Part shown: positions 1 to 5,385 of the stretch, piece after piece
How the letters are laid out: each line of letters starts with the position of its first letter
How positions within the stretch are numbered: the first letter of the stretch is position 1
Assembly (NCBI GenBank): GCA_050742535.1
Contig: JBOGIQ010000330.1
Span: 1 to 6,854, forward strand
Direction: 5' to 3'
Length of the DNA stretch: 6,854 bases
Source of the DNA: Gp6-AA40 sp050742535
GTDB lineage: Bacteria > Acidobacteriota > Vicinamibacteria > Vicinamibacterales > UBA2999
Made by a program: the position numbers and the translations under genes
Notes under the pieces: generated by a model
The model's input: only the letters and a program-made list of their open reading frames with translations
Database searches by the model: none
What the model was told of the DNA's origin: nothing

Positions 1-67
1 GCAGACGACGCCGGTGATCTTCCCGGCATTCGGATGCAGCGAAAGTGCCTCGCCGACAGGCAGTCTG

Positions 68-538
68 TCAGACAGCCGCGCGTTGCGAGCGCGATTGAAG
101 TTCCACGATGTTTCCTTCGGGATCGCGCAAATAGCACCAGGTGACGACCGTCTCCGGCGAGATCGGGGTCTGGACAATGTCGCCCACGCTCGAGCCGCCG
201 GCCTGAAGGAAACGCTCACGAGCTTCCTGGACCGAGGAGACCGAGAACGCCACGTGCCCAAAGCCGGGTCGATTGACCGCGGCGGGCACCGAGGATTCGA
301 CGCTCGCGTACTGGAAAATTTCCAGCGTAGGCCCCTCGGGGCCATGCCCCGGAAGCAGCAGGTGAATTCCACGAGCTCGCGCCCCCAAGACGCCGGTGCC
401 GCGCTCGTAATCCGGACCAGACAAGTTCCGCTCCGGAGGCACGGGCACACAGCCGAGGACCTCTTCGTAGAAACGGGCGAGACGCCGCCAGTCGAGGGCA
501 ACGAGGTTTGTGTGAACAAACTTCGCGTCGGCAATCAC
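68..538 (-). CDS. VOC (glyoxalase/bleomycin-resistance fold) family protein
   Basis: A single-domain vicinal-oxygen-chelate protein of about 156 residues, the usual size for one two-module VOC unit, probably cytoplasmic (no signal peptide). The four classical metal-ligand positions look filled. Counted from the alternative TTG start at 553 they are His14 (KFVHTN), Glu78 (TLEIFQY), His100 (GFGHVAFSV) and Glu151 (NIVELQ). The C-terminal YLRDPEGNIVELQ is the standard closing strand of the fold. A metal-dependent lyase, isomerase or dioxygenase-like activity, or resistance by drug binding, is possible; the substrate cannot be told from sequence. I place the start at GTG (536-538) because the longer TTG start lies within an attC-like repeat; neither has a good Shine-Dalgarno. 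It is the last minus-strand gene of the left block. Fold assignment is secure, function is not. Confidence 0.85.
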   Translation of the reverse strand: MIADAKFVHTNLVALDWRRLARFYEEVLGCVPVPPERNLSGPDYERGTGVLGARARGIHLLLPGHGPEGPTLEIFQYASVESSVPAAVNRPGFGHVAFSVSSVQEARERFLQAGGSSVGDIVQTPISPETVVTWCYLRDPEGNIVELQSRSQRAAV

Positions 539-540
539 GG

Positions 541-607
541 TTCGCCGCTTCAATCGCGGCGGCTCAGGATCCCACTCGTCGCCGTCGGCTGCAAGCGGTT
601 GTTGGGC
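541..607 (-). repeat. attC-like recombination site upstream of the VOC gene
   Basis: Read on the minus strand, this begins with GCCCAAC (601-607), which fits the integron R'' core RYYYAAC. It continues AACCGCTTGCAGCCGAC, very like the L'' segment of many attC sites. An outer stem pairs 593-598 with 545-550 (CCGCTT/AAGCGG) and an inner stem pairs 580-584 with 557-561, leaving an 18-base loop. This imperfect two-stem hairpin with unpaired bases is how folded attC looks. The R' side is degenerate: the seven bases after AAGCGGC do not fit GTTRRRY. A second GTCGGCTGCAG word at 638-648 hints at another remnant. The location, between two same-strand small genes, is where an attC should be. I recognise the pattern from memory of attC sequences; no covariance search was run. 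Confidence 0.5.
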
Positions 608-653
608 GGCTACGCCGGCTTGCGAAACTGAGCTGCGGTCGGCTGCAGGACTC

Positions 654-1085
654 TTACGCCCGTGACGAACGCGGTGGGATCAACTGCGGAAACGCCACGC
701 TCAGCACCGCCGCGCCACCCTGCATGGCCAGCAGCAGTCCTGCCAGCACGCCGCCCGGCGCGTCGTCCAGCCCGGCGCCGACGATCGCCGCCCCGCTCAC
801 AGCGAGCAGTCCGATCCCGCCAAGCAAGACTCCGTTGCGGAGGAGCCAGTGCTGCCCGCGGCGCAGCAGCAAGCGTCCGAGCGCCGCGGCGTGCAGAGCG
901 ATCGCCGCTACACCCACGCTGATGAGCGCAAGCGCAACAGACGATTCTCCTTCTCCCCCGAACAGTGCCGTAAGGACGATGGCGGCGAGGGCAACACCGG
1001 CCACGAGGCCGGTCAGGACGGTCACTGCAAGGCTGAACCGGCGGAGCAACCGCGGCGGCACAGCCCCGTCAATGTCGATAGTCAC
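654..1085 (-). CDS. Four-helix integral membrane protein of unknown function
   Basis: The 143-residue product has a short polar N-terminus and four strongly hydrophobic, Ala/Gly/Leu-rich segments near residues 16-41, 48-72, 80-104 and 110-134. It ends in a short basic tail. I recognise no catalytic motif or named family. The GTG start (1083-1085) is well supported by a GGAGG Shine-Dalgarno at 1092-1096, six bases upstream. The GTG also overlaps by four bases (GTGA) the stop of a 15-codon reading frame, so the gene looks translationally coupled to something upstream. It may once have been the second gene of an operon whose first gene is now lost or reduced. A small membrane partner of a regulator is a guess only. 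The coding call is good; the role is unknown. Confidence 0.75.
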   Translation of the reverse strand: MTIDIDGAVPPRLLRRFSLAVTVLTGLVAGVALAAIVLTALFGGEGESSVALALISVGVAAIALHAAALGRLLLRRGQHWLLRNGVLLGGIGLLAVSGAAIVGAGLDDAPGGVLAGLLLAMQGGAAVLSVAFPQLIPPRSSRA

Positions 1086-1129
1086 CTGATACCTCCACGA
1101 ATCTGATCGCGCAGGAGGACGCTGCTCAT
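1082..1129 (-). CDS. 15-codon leader or remnant ORF coupled to the membrane gene
   Basis: ATG at 1127-1129 opens a 15-residue frame (MSSVLLRDQIRGGIR) whose TGA overlaps the GTG start of the membrane protein in the GTGA arrangement common in operons. It lies immediately downstream of a perfect inverted repeat. It could be a leader peptide, or the fused first and last codons of an upstream gene that lost its middle by deletion. It is too short to be supported by composition, and it has no obvious Shine-Dalgarno of its own. It may equally be chance. Confidence 0.25.
   Translation of the reverse strand: MSSVLLRDQIRGGIR
1092..1096 (-). promoter_or_regulatory. Ribosome binding site for the membrane protein gene
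   Basis: GGAGG on the minus strand, six bases before the GTG at 1083-1085. It fixes the start of the membrane protein and lies inside the short upstream reading frame. Confidence 0.7.
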
Positions 1130-1148
1130 AACTTTACTATACAAAGTT
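1130..1148. promoter_or_regulatory. Operator-like inverted repeat before the membrane gene
   Basis: AACTTT and AAAGTT form perfect six-base arms around a seven-base centre, an AT-rich island in GC-rich sequence. It ends one base upstream of the 15-codon ORF. Its size and position suit a dimeric winged-helix repressor operator. It resembles in style the palindromes in front of PadR-family genes, but no regulator gene is present in the window. The centre includes TATAGT on the minus strand, which could also be part of a -10 element. Function is inferred. Confidence 0.4.
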
Positions 1149-1184
1149 CTCTGCTCACAATGACCTGACGTATGCTTCCGCGCA

Positions 1185-1355
1185 GGGAGCGCCCGTGCAC
1201 AACATGGTGCACCTCGAGGTCTCGCAGGTCGGCATCCAGGTCGAGATGCCGAATCCCGCGCGCCTCGTTCCCGCCGACAAGAAGACGATGTTCGCAAACG
1301 CGGTGGTCGCGGCCTGCGATCAACGCGACGGCGTCAAGGACGGCATCATCAGCGA
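1185..1355 (+). pseudogene. Orphan internal fragment of a tannase/feruloyl esterase gene
   Basis: This plus-strand stretch encodes, without stops, a copy of about residues 194-252 of the intact tannase at 2858-4336, including the calcium-loop segment CDQRDGVKDGIIS. It has no start region, no nucleophile, no Asp/His-Cys part and no ribosome binding site, so it is a remnant. The first 88 bp (1185-1272) differ from 3439-3529 by 10 substitutions and a three-base gap. The next 83 bp (1273-1355) are identical to 3530-3612. Homology ends abruptly at both sides: on the left against the upstream region of the membrane gene, on the right against an attC-like repeat. The reading frame runs on to a TAA at 1375-1377 through non-tannase sequence. 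It may derive from a paralogue later converted by the intact gene, or from a recombination event. Confidence 0.85.
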
Positions 1356-1729
1356 TCGGCGCGGCGCTTGTTCTTAAGTCTGGCGCGACCGCGACGCGCG
1401 CGGCTCGTCGGCTGCAGCGGCTTGTTAGCGGGTCGTTCCCGCGCTACTCGCCAACGACGCAAGGATGCGGCACTTTCGTTGGATCCTTGTCCGGTCAGGA
1501 GCGCCTGGACTGAAATGTCTTCGTCGAGATCAGGCCAGTGAATCCCGATTCCCGGACCGATCAGCTCCCAGCGACGCCGCTCGGCCGCTGTGCCGTCCAC
1601 CAACCTCGGATACCACTCGAGTGGCACCGACACCACGCGGCCATCCTCAAGCTCCACGACGAGAGCCTCGTTGGTAACGCGCACCTGACGCGCTCCTGCA
1701 GCTTCAGCGACCGGACTTGAAGTACTCAT
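1349..1729 (-). CDS. DUF2442 domain protein with attC-derived C-terminal tail
   Basis: Residues 16-93 form a DUF2442 domain, recognisable by PLEWYPRL (36-43), WELIG (54-58), GIHWPDLDEDIS (62-73) and the closing SLRRW (89-93). The biochemical function of DUF2442 is unknown. It commonly pairs with DUF4160, and the pair is often discussed as toxin-antitoxin-like, with DUF2442 the likely antitoxin. The ATG at 1727-1729 overlaps the end of the DUF4160 gene by 26 bp. A GTG at 1682-1684 with AGGAG eight bases upstream (1693-1697) is a credible shorter start. Family members usually end soon after the RRW motif. Here about 30 basic residues follow, starting NKPLQPTSR (102-110), encoded by the attC-like repeat, and the stop lies inside the tannase fragment. 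The original stop was probably lost. Confidence 0.8.
   Translation of the reverse strand: MSTSSPVAEAAGARQVRVTNEALVVELEDGRVVSVPLEWYPRLVDGTAAERRRWELIGPGIGIHWPDLDEDISVQALLTGQGSNESAASLRRWRVARERPANKPLQPTSRARRGRARLKNKRRADR
1360..1430 (-). repeat. attC-like repeat at the end of the DUF2442 gene
   Basis: On the minus strand this reads CGCTAACAAGCCGCTGCAGC, closely following the R''/L'' part of integron attC sites. It then has a GC-rich hairpin (CCGCG, five-base loop, CGCGG) and a degenerate return arm ACTTAAGAACAAGCG. GTCGGCTGCAG at 1407-1417 is shared with 638-648, and nearly with 584-593. The core triplet GTT (1424-1426) is present but the flanking bases do not fit GTTRRRY exactly, and no clear R' is left where the repeat meets the tannase fragment. 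It is best read as a damaged or truncated site. Confidence 0.5.
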
Positions 1730-1949
1730 GCCATGCCTTCACGATCTCAGCCTCGTGCTCGCGCACCAGTGCTGTCGCCCGATTGAGTTCCGTCGGGGCG
1801 AATCCACGGTTGTATTCGAGACGGACCGGCTCCAGCCAGAACTTTGCGGCCCTGCGCTCGCGTGTCACATGCACATGCAACGGCTCGCCCCGATCGCTCG
1901 AAAAGAAGAACAAGCGGTACGGCCCTGCCTGGAGGACAGTCGGACTCAC
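1704..1949 (-). CDS. DUF4160 domain protein (toxin-like partner of DUF2442)
   Basis: The 81-residue protein is full length for DUF4160. Diagnostic parts are the N-terminal PTVL (3-6), YRLFFFSSD (11-19), EPLHVHV (22-28), AKFWLEPVRL (35-44) and the C-terminal AWHEYF (72-77). The HVHV motif is the conserved core of the family; its reaction is not established. The gene precedes and overlaps the DUF2442 gene, an arrangement found repeatedly in mobile regions and interpreted, without firm proof, as a toxin-antitoxin pair. The start is the GTG at 1947-1949: PTVL is the normal N-terminus and no ATG lies nearer. A GAGG sits only one base upstream of it, too close for a good Shine-Dalgarno, so translation may be weak. 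No promoter could be picked out in the 131 bp between this gene and the lipoprotein remnant. Confidence 0.88.
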   Translation of the reverse strand: MSPTVLQAGPYRLFFFSSDRGEPLHVHVTRERRAAKFWLEPVRLEYNRGFAPTELNRATALVREHEAEIVKAWHEYFKSGR

Positions 1950-2080
1950 GCCTCGATTGTCTCAGGTATCGATCGAAAGCGGTCATTCCTGGTAATCCGG
2001 CTGACGGCAATGCACCCGCGGCACTTCACGATTCAGCGAGCGCCGTCGGGTGCATATGGTGTGAGCCGGCGTCCGGTGTG

Positions 2081-2529
2081 CTAGAAAACGAAACGATAGA
2101 GGTTGTTCTCGTTGTCCTTCGCAACTCCGAAGCCGTGGGCCGTGCCCGCCCCGGTGACAAATTCGAGCTGCACTGAGCGTCCTTTCGTGCATATCGCGAG
2201 GGCTTGACCAGGGTTCTGCCCGGTTCCTGTCGAGACCGAATAGCCCGACAGCACGGTCGACCCGTACTGCGAGATGAGACTGGCCGAGCCTACGGTCACT
2301 CCCGCCCCAGCAGCGGATGACCAACGGCCCTTTCAGGTCTCCCCATCGGGCATGGTAACGTGATGTTGCCGCTATTCCCCATGATTCCGTCGGCCCTTGC
2401 CTCAATGACCGGAACAGGTCGCAGCTGACTCAGCGGCCCCTCTACAGGGATCATGGTTGCGGTCAACGAGCAGCCCGCGTTCGCCAGCGACATGAGAACA
2501 ATAAGTGCGAGTTTCGGATTCCTCATCAT
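2081..2529 (-). pseudogene. Small outer-membrane-type lipoprotein gene, frameshifted and with an internal stop
   Basis: The first part (from ATG at 2527-2529) has a basic start, a hydrophobic stretch and Cys20 in SLANAGCS, a lipoprotein signal although Asn at -3 is atypical. It continues as a lipoprotein up to GNITLP. Near 2351-2358 the sense reading slips frame: the expected MPDGE continues in another frame (ATG at 2351-2353). That frame meets a TGA at 2333-2335 where a Cys codon (TGC) would be expected from related sequences I recall. After it the reading resumes as GRWSSAAGAGV, followed by QNPGQALAIC, LEFVTGAGTAHGFGV and a terminal NLYRFVF, a conserved-looking C-terminal domain. The two lesions together indicate a dead gene. 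One could be a sequencing error, but the in-frame TGA would remain. The family's function is unknown to me. Confidence 0.7.
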
Positions 2530-2567
2530 GGGATTCCGTGATAACGACAAACCCGAAAGGGCGTCGG

Positions 2568-2669
2568 GCTAACTATTCCTGCAGTAGACCGCTCCAAGTC
2601 GTTCGCAGCTATTCACACGGCGACAACCGTCGGCGTTATTCGTAAATTGCGAGCGATGCGGATGTTAGC
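2568..2669. repeat. Weak attC-like inverted repeat
   Basis: GCTAAC (2568-2573) and GTTAGC (2664-2669) form a perfect six-base inverted pair 102 bp from end to end, a normal attC span. A small internal hairpin (CGAC, AACC, GTCG) is also present. The flanking bases miss the RYYYAAC/GTTRRRY consensus by one position, and the inner L boxes pair poorly. It sits exactly where the minus-strand block ends, which is why it is listed. Confidence 0.25.
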
Positions 2670-2846
2670 ACGCGTAAACCCGACCGATGCTGAGCGCGCA
2701 TGGCTGCGGCGCCCGATGTTGGCTGCGAAGATCACCTGGCCAGTCACAGATACGATTCGTGGGGTCACCACCGCCCGGGCAAACGACTCCCGTCGCCTAT
2801 AAGACGATCAGCGATGCCGGAGGGAGTTGACATATCCTTTTCGCGC

Positions 2847-2852
2847 AGGAGA
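2847..2852 (+). promoter_or_regulatory. Ribosome binding site of the tannase gene
   Basis: AGGAGA five bases before the ATG at 2858-2860. It supports this start over the later in-frame ATGs. Confidence 0.7.
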
Positions 2853-2857
2853 TACCC

Positions 2858-4336
2858 ATGGTCAGCTCACTGGTCGTCATGGCTGCCGCCGCGCTGCTTC
2901 AGCAGCCGTGCGACGCACTCAAGACCGTGTCCCTTCCGCGAGTCGCCATCATGGCGGCGGATTTCGTCGCCGCGGGAGCTCCCGCACCGGGTCGAGGTCG
3001 TGGGCCAGCCGCCACACTGCCAGCGCACTGCAGGGTTGCCGCCACGCTGAAGCCCTCGGCTGACTCCCACATCGAGATGGAGCTGTGGCTGCCGGCGGAG
3101 AACTGGAACGGCAAGTTCCTGGCCGTCGGCAACGGCGGCTGGGCGGGCAGCATCTCCTTCGACGCGATGGCCGCCGGACTGCGCCGCGGCTACGCCACGG
3201 CGTCCAACGACACCGGCCACAAGGGCGCGACCGCGCAGTTCGCCGTCGGGCATCCGGAGAAGCTGATCGACTTCGGCTACCGCGCGATGCACGAGATGGC
3301 CGTGCACTCCAAGACATTGATCCAGGCCTTCTACAAACGCGGGCCGCAGCTCTCGTACTACCAGGGCTGCTCCACGGGCGGCCGCCAGGGCCTGATGTCG
3401 GCGCAGCGCTTTCCCGACGATTTCGACGCCATCATCGCGGGAGCGCCCGTGCACAACATGGTGCACCTCAACGTGTCGCAGGTCGCCATCCAGGTGGAGA
3501 TGCTGAAGAACCCGGCCCGCCTCGTTCCTGCCGACAAGAAGACGATGTTCGCAAACGCGGTGGTCGCGGCCTGCGATCAACGCGACGGCGTCAAGGACGG
3601 CATCATCAGCGAGCCGCGCGCCTGTAAGTTCGATCCTGCCGTGCTGGCGTGCAAGGCGGGCGACGCGGCCAATTGCCTCACCTCGCCGCAAGTCGAGAAT
3701 GCGCGCAGCGCCTGGGCGCCTCTCAAGAACCGGAGCGGCGCGGTCGTGTACCCGGGCCGCTCGCCCGGTTTCGAATCCGGCTGGCGCATTCCGGCGCCGG
3801 GTGCACCGCTGAATCCGCTGTTCACGGATATGCCGCGCTTCGTCGGCCGCCAGGATCCGAACTGGGATCCGATGACATTCGACCTCGAGAAGGATCTCGC
3901 CCTGGCGCTCAAGAACGGCGGGTTCGTCGAAGCGACTGACCCCGATCTCTCGAAGTTCAAGGCACGCGGCGGCAAGCTGCTCCTCTACCACGGCTGGGCG
4001 GATCCCGGCCCGGCGCCCGAGAACACCGTCGATTACTACGATGCCGTGAACAGGAAGCTGGGGAGCAGACAGGATGACTGGATGCGCCTGTTCCTGATGC
4101 CGGGGGTCGGTCACTGCGGTGGCGGTGTGGGACCGGACCAGGCTGACTTCCTCGGCGCGATCGAGCGGTGGCGCGAGAAGGGCGAAGCGCCGGCGCCGAT
4201 CACTGCCACCCGGGCAGCCGGTCGCGGAGGAGCGACCGCGATGTCGCGGCCGCTGTGCCCGCATCCGCAGGTGGCGCGTTACAAAGGGTCGGGCAGCACG
4301 GACGACGCGGCCAATTTCGCGTGCGCCGCGCCGTGA
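2858..4336 (+). CDS. Tannase/feruloyl esterase family alpha/beta hydrolase
   Basis: A 492-residue exported esterase of the tannase/feruloyl esterase family (Pfam tannase), which hydrolyses gallate, ferulate or related aromatic esters of plant polyphenols; the exact substrate cannot be read. The N-terminus has a short hydrophobic signal-like stretch (residues 2-14). The catalytic CS-D-HC arrangement is complete: Cys171-Ser172 in GCSTGGRQG, Asp382 in HGWADP, and His419-Cys420 in GVGHCGGG. The adjacent cysteines are expected to form the disulfide joining Ser and His loops. The calcium-binding loop is CDQRDGVKDG (239-248), and NGGWAG (92-97) is also typical. Length and domain order match intact family members. 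ATG 2858 has a good ribosome binding site. The next gene begins 17 bp after the stop, so the two are probably co-transcribed. Part of the coding sequence (3439-3612) is duplicated at 1185-1355. Confidence 0.95.
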   Translation: MVSSLVVMAAAALLQQPCDALKTVSLPRVAIMAADFVAAGAPAPGRGRGPAATLPAHCRVAATLKPSADSHIEMELWLPAENWNGKFLAVGNGGWAGSISFDAMAAGLRRGYATASNDTGHKGATAQFAVGHPEKLIDFGYRAMHEMAVHSKTLIQAFYKRGPQLSYYQGCSTGGRQGLMSAQRFPDDFDAIIAGAPVHNMVHLNVSQVAIQVEMLKNPARLVPADKKTMFANAVVAACDQRDGVKDGIISEPRACKFDPAVLACKAGDAANCLTSPQVENARSAWAPLKNRSGAVVYPGRSPGFESGWRIPAPGAPLNPLFTDMPRFVGRQDPNWDPMTFDLEKDLALALKNGGFVEATDPDLSKFKARGGKLLLYHGWADPGPAPENTVDYYDAVNRKLGSRQDDWMRLFLMPGVGHCGGGVGPDQADFLGAIERWREKGEAPAPITATRAAGRGGATAMSRPLCPHPQVARYKGSGSTDDAANFACAAP

Positions 4337-4337
4337 C

Positions 4338-4344
4338 GAGGAGG
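4338..4344 (+). promoter_or_regulatory. Ribosome binding site of the SUMF1-fold gene
   Basis: GAGGAGG nine bases before the ATG at 4354-4356. It decides this start over much longer upstream frames overlapping the tannase gene, and the signal peptide beginning at this Met agrees. Confidence 0.7.
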
Positions 4345-4353
4345 CGCGAGGAT

Positions 4354-5274
4354 ATGCGGCGAATCACTGTCGCAGTCGCAGTCGTCGGGGTTGTTGCGGT
4401 GAGCGGGAACCCAGCCGCCCAGCGCGACTCGGTGCGCAAGCCGACGCAGACCACGAAGCCCGGGCAGGTGTTCAAGGAATGCCGCAATTGTCCGGAGATG
4501 GTGGTGGTTCCCGCCGGCTCGTTCATGATGGGGTCTCCAGCCGGCGAGCCGGAACGACGGGACAACGAGCGCCATCATCGCATCTCGATTCCAAAGGCGT
4601 TCGCCGTCGGCAAGACCGAAGTGACCTGGGATCAGTGGGAGGCCTGCGTCCGCGACCGATGGTGCGATGGCCCGGGCGTTGAACAGGCTCTGCGCACGAA
4701 CGCCGACGGCACACCGAACAAAGCCTTCGTGGACTGGGGCCGCGGGACGCGTCCAGTCGTCGGCCTCAGCTGGTTCGATGCGCAGAACTTCGTCGGCTGG
4801 CTGAACTGGAAGACCGCCGCTGACGACGCGTATCGGCTGCCATCCGATGCGGAATGGGAGTACGCGGCGCGCGCGGGGACCACGACGCCCTATCCGTGGG
4901 GCGCGAAGCTCGATCACAACTACGGAAACTTCGGTGGCCCGGGTCCCGGGCTCGGTGGCAGAGCCGAAGGCCGCGATACGTGGGACGATCGCACGGCGCC
5001 GGTGGCGTCGTTCCCGGCCAATGCGTGGGGTCTGCACGACATGCACGGCAACGTCTTCGAATGGGTCGAGGACTGCTACGAAGCAGACCGCGCGCACGCC
5101 CCCCCGGACGGGTCGGCAAACAAGGAAGGCAACTGCGCGAATCGGGTCTTCCGCGACGGAACATTCCTGAGCAATCCATACATGCAGCGGTCGGCGCGCC
5201 GCGGAGCGCCCTACCCAGCGACCCAGCGCGGGCGGAATTACCTTGGCTTTCGTGTCGCGAAGACGTTGGACTGA
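4354..5274 (+). CDS. Secreted SUMF1/FGE-fold protein without the FGE catalytic cysteines
   Basis: The 306-residue product starts with an Arg-Arg N-region, a hydrophobic core (residues 4-16) and a likely cleavage near PAAQ (20-23), so it is exported. From MVVVPAGSFMMGS (49-61) to LGFRVAK (297-303) it is a complete formylglycine-generating-enzyme sulfatase-modifying domain. Landmarks are EVTWDQWEACV (89-99), VGLSWFDAQNFVGWLN (136-151), YRLPSDAEWEYAARAGT (160-176) and DMHGNVFEWVEDCY (229-242). True FGE carries a Cys pair in the segment after its RGGS-like turn. Here that segment is RDGTFLSNPYMQR, with no cysteine and the usual RGG changed to RDG. It is therefore unlikely to be a sulfatase-activating oxidase, and no sulfatase is nearby. 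Family members without the cysteines act as ligand-binding or other-reaction scaffolds. C43 and C46 (CRNC) may form a disulfide. Co-transcription with the tannase is likely. Confidence 0.9.
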   Translation: MRRITVAVAVVGVVAVSGNPAAQRDSVRKPTQTTKPGQVFKECRNCPEMVVVPAGSFMMGSPAGEPERRDNERHHRISIPKAFAVGKTEVTWDQWEACVRDRWCDGPGVEQALRTNADGTPNKAFVDWGRGTRPVVGLSWFDAQNFVGWLNWKTAADDAYRLPSDAEWEYAARAGTTTPYPWGAKLDHNYGNFGGPGPGLGGRAEGRDTWDDRTAPVASFPANAWGLHDMHGNVFEWVEDCYEADRAHAPPDGSANKEGNCANRVFRDGTFLSNPYMQRSARRGAPYPATQRGRNYLGFRVAKTLD

Positions 5275-5282
5275 CGTCGCAA

Positions 5283-5296
5283 GGTCCGACGGGACC
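5283..5296 (+). terminator. Small hairpin after the SUMF1-fold gene
   Basis: GGTCC, four-base loop, GGACC: a perfect five-base-pair stem eight bases after the stop codon. There is no T-run behind it, so it is at best a weak intrinsic terminator or an mRNA-end stabiliser. The 111 bp between this gene and the receptor otherwise show no convincing promoter. Confidence 0.25.
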
Positions 5297-5385
5297 GCTG
5301 AGCTGCCGGTTTCATCGACGCGGTGGATGCAGACATCGACCAAATCAATTGGCCTCGTCGTCGCCCGCGTATCAATAATCCACGG

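Larger units (their letters stand above)
2530..2857. other. Divergent intergenic region between the left block and the tannase gene
   Basis: These 328 bp separate the minus-strand block from the plus-strand run. They hold a weak attC-like inverted repeat (2568-2669), the tannase ribosome binding site, and a TATAAG (2798-2803) that could be a -10 but has no convincing -35. A TTGACA (2827-2832) is too close to the start codon to serve as its -35. A 48-codon plus-strand frame (2656-2802) has no ribosome binding site and no recognisable similarity, so I do not call it a gene. Promoters for both sides probably lie here but cannot be fixed by eye. Confidence 0.5.

Noticed and set aside
1..67. A minus-strand frame at the left edge (LPVGEALSLHPNAGKITG) possibly starting another gene
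   Set aside because: Too short to assess; no start codon, ribosome binding site or recognised motif.
14..631. A 205-codon plus-strand frame over the VOC gene
   Set aside because: The minus strand encodes a VOC protein with all four metal ligands; the plus frame is unrecognisable.
2827..2855. TTGACA before the tannase gene as a -35 element
   Set aside because: A -10 at normal spacing would fall on the ribosome binding site at 2850-2855, and no TATAAT-like sequence is there.
2867..4264. A 465-codon minus-strand frame opposite the tannase gene
   Set aside because: It is an antisense shadow: the plus strand encodes a full tannase with all catalytic motifs, while the minus product is Arg/His/Ala-rich without a recognisable domain.
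4168..4353. A 62-codon N-terminal extension of the SUMF1-fold protein into the tannase gene
   Set aside because: It overlaps tannase coding sequence, and the Met at 4354 has a strong Shine-Dalgarno and begins a signal peptide.
4279..5343. A 354-codon minus-strand frame opposite the SUMF1-fold gene
   Set aside because: The same GC-rich shadow effect; the plus strand carries a complete, motif-rich protein.
5349..5379. TTGGCC with the AT-rich TATCAATAAT as a promoter for the receptor
   Set aside because: No hexamer pair gives both acceptable matches and 16-18 bp spacing, and transcription would begin at or after the proposed start codon.
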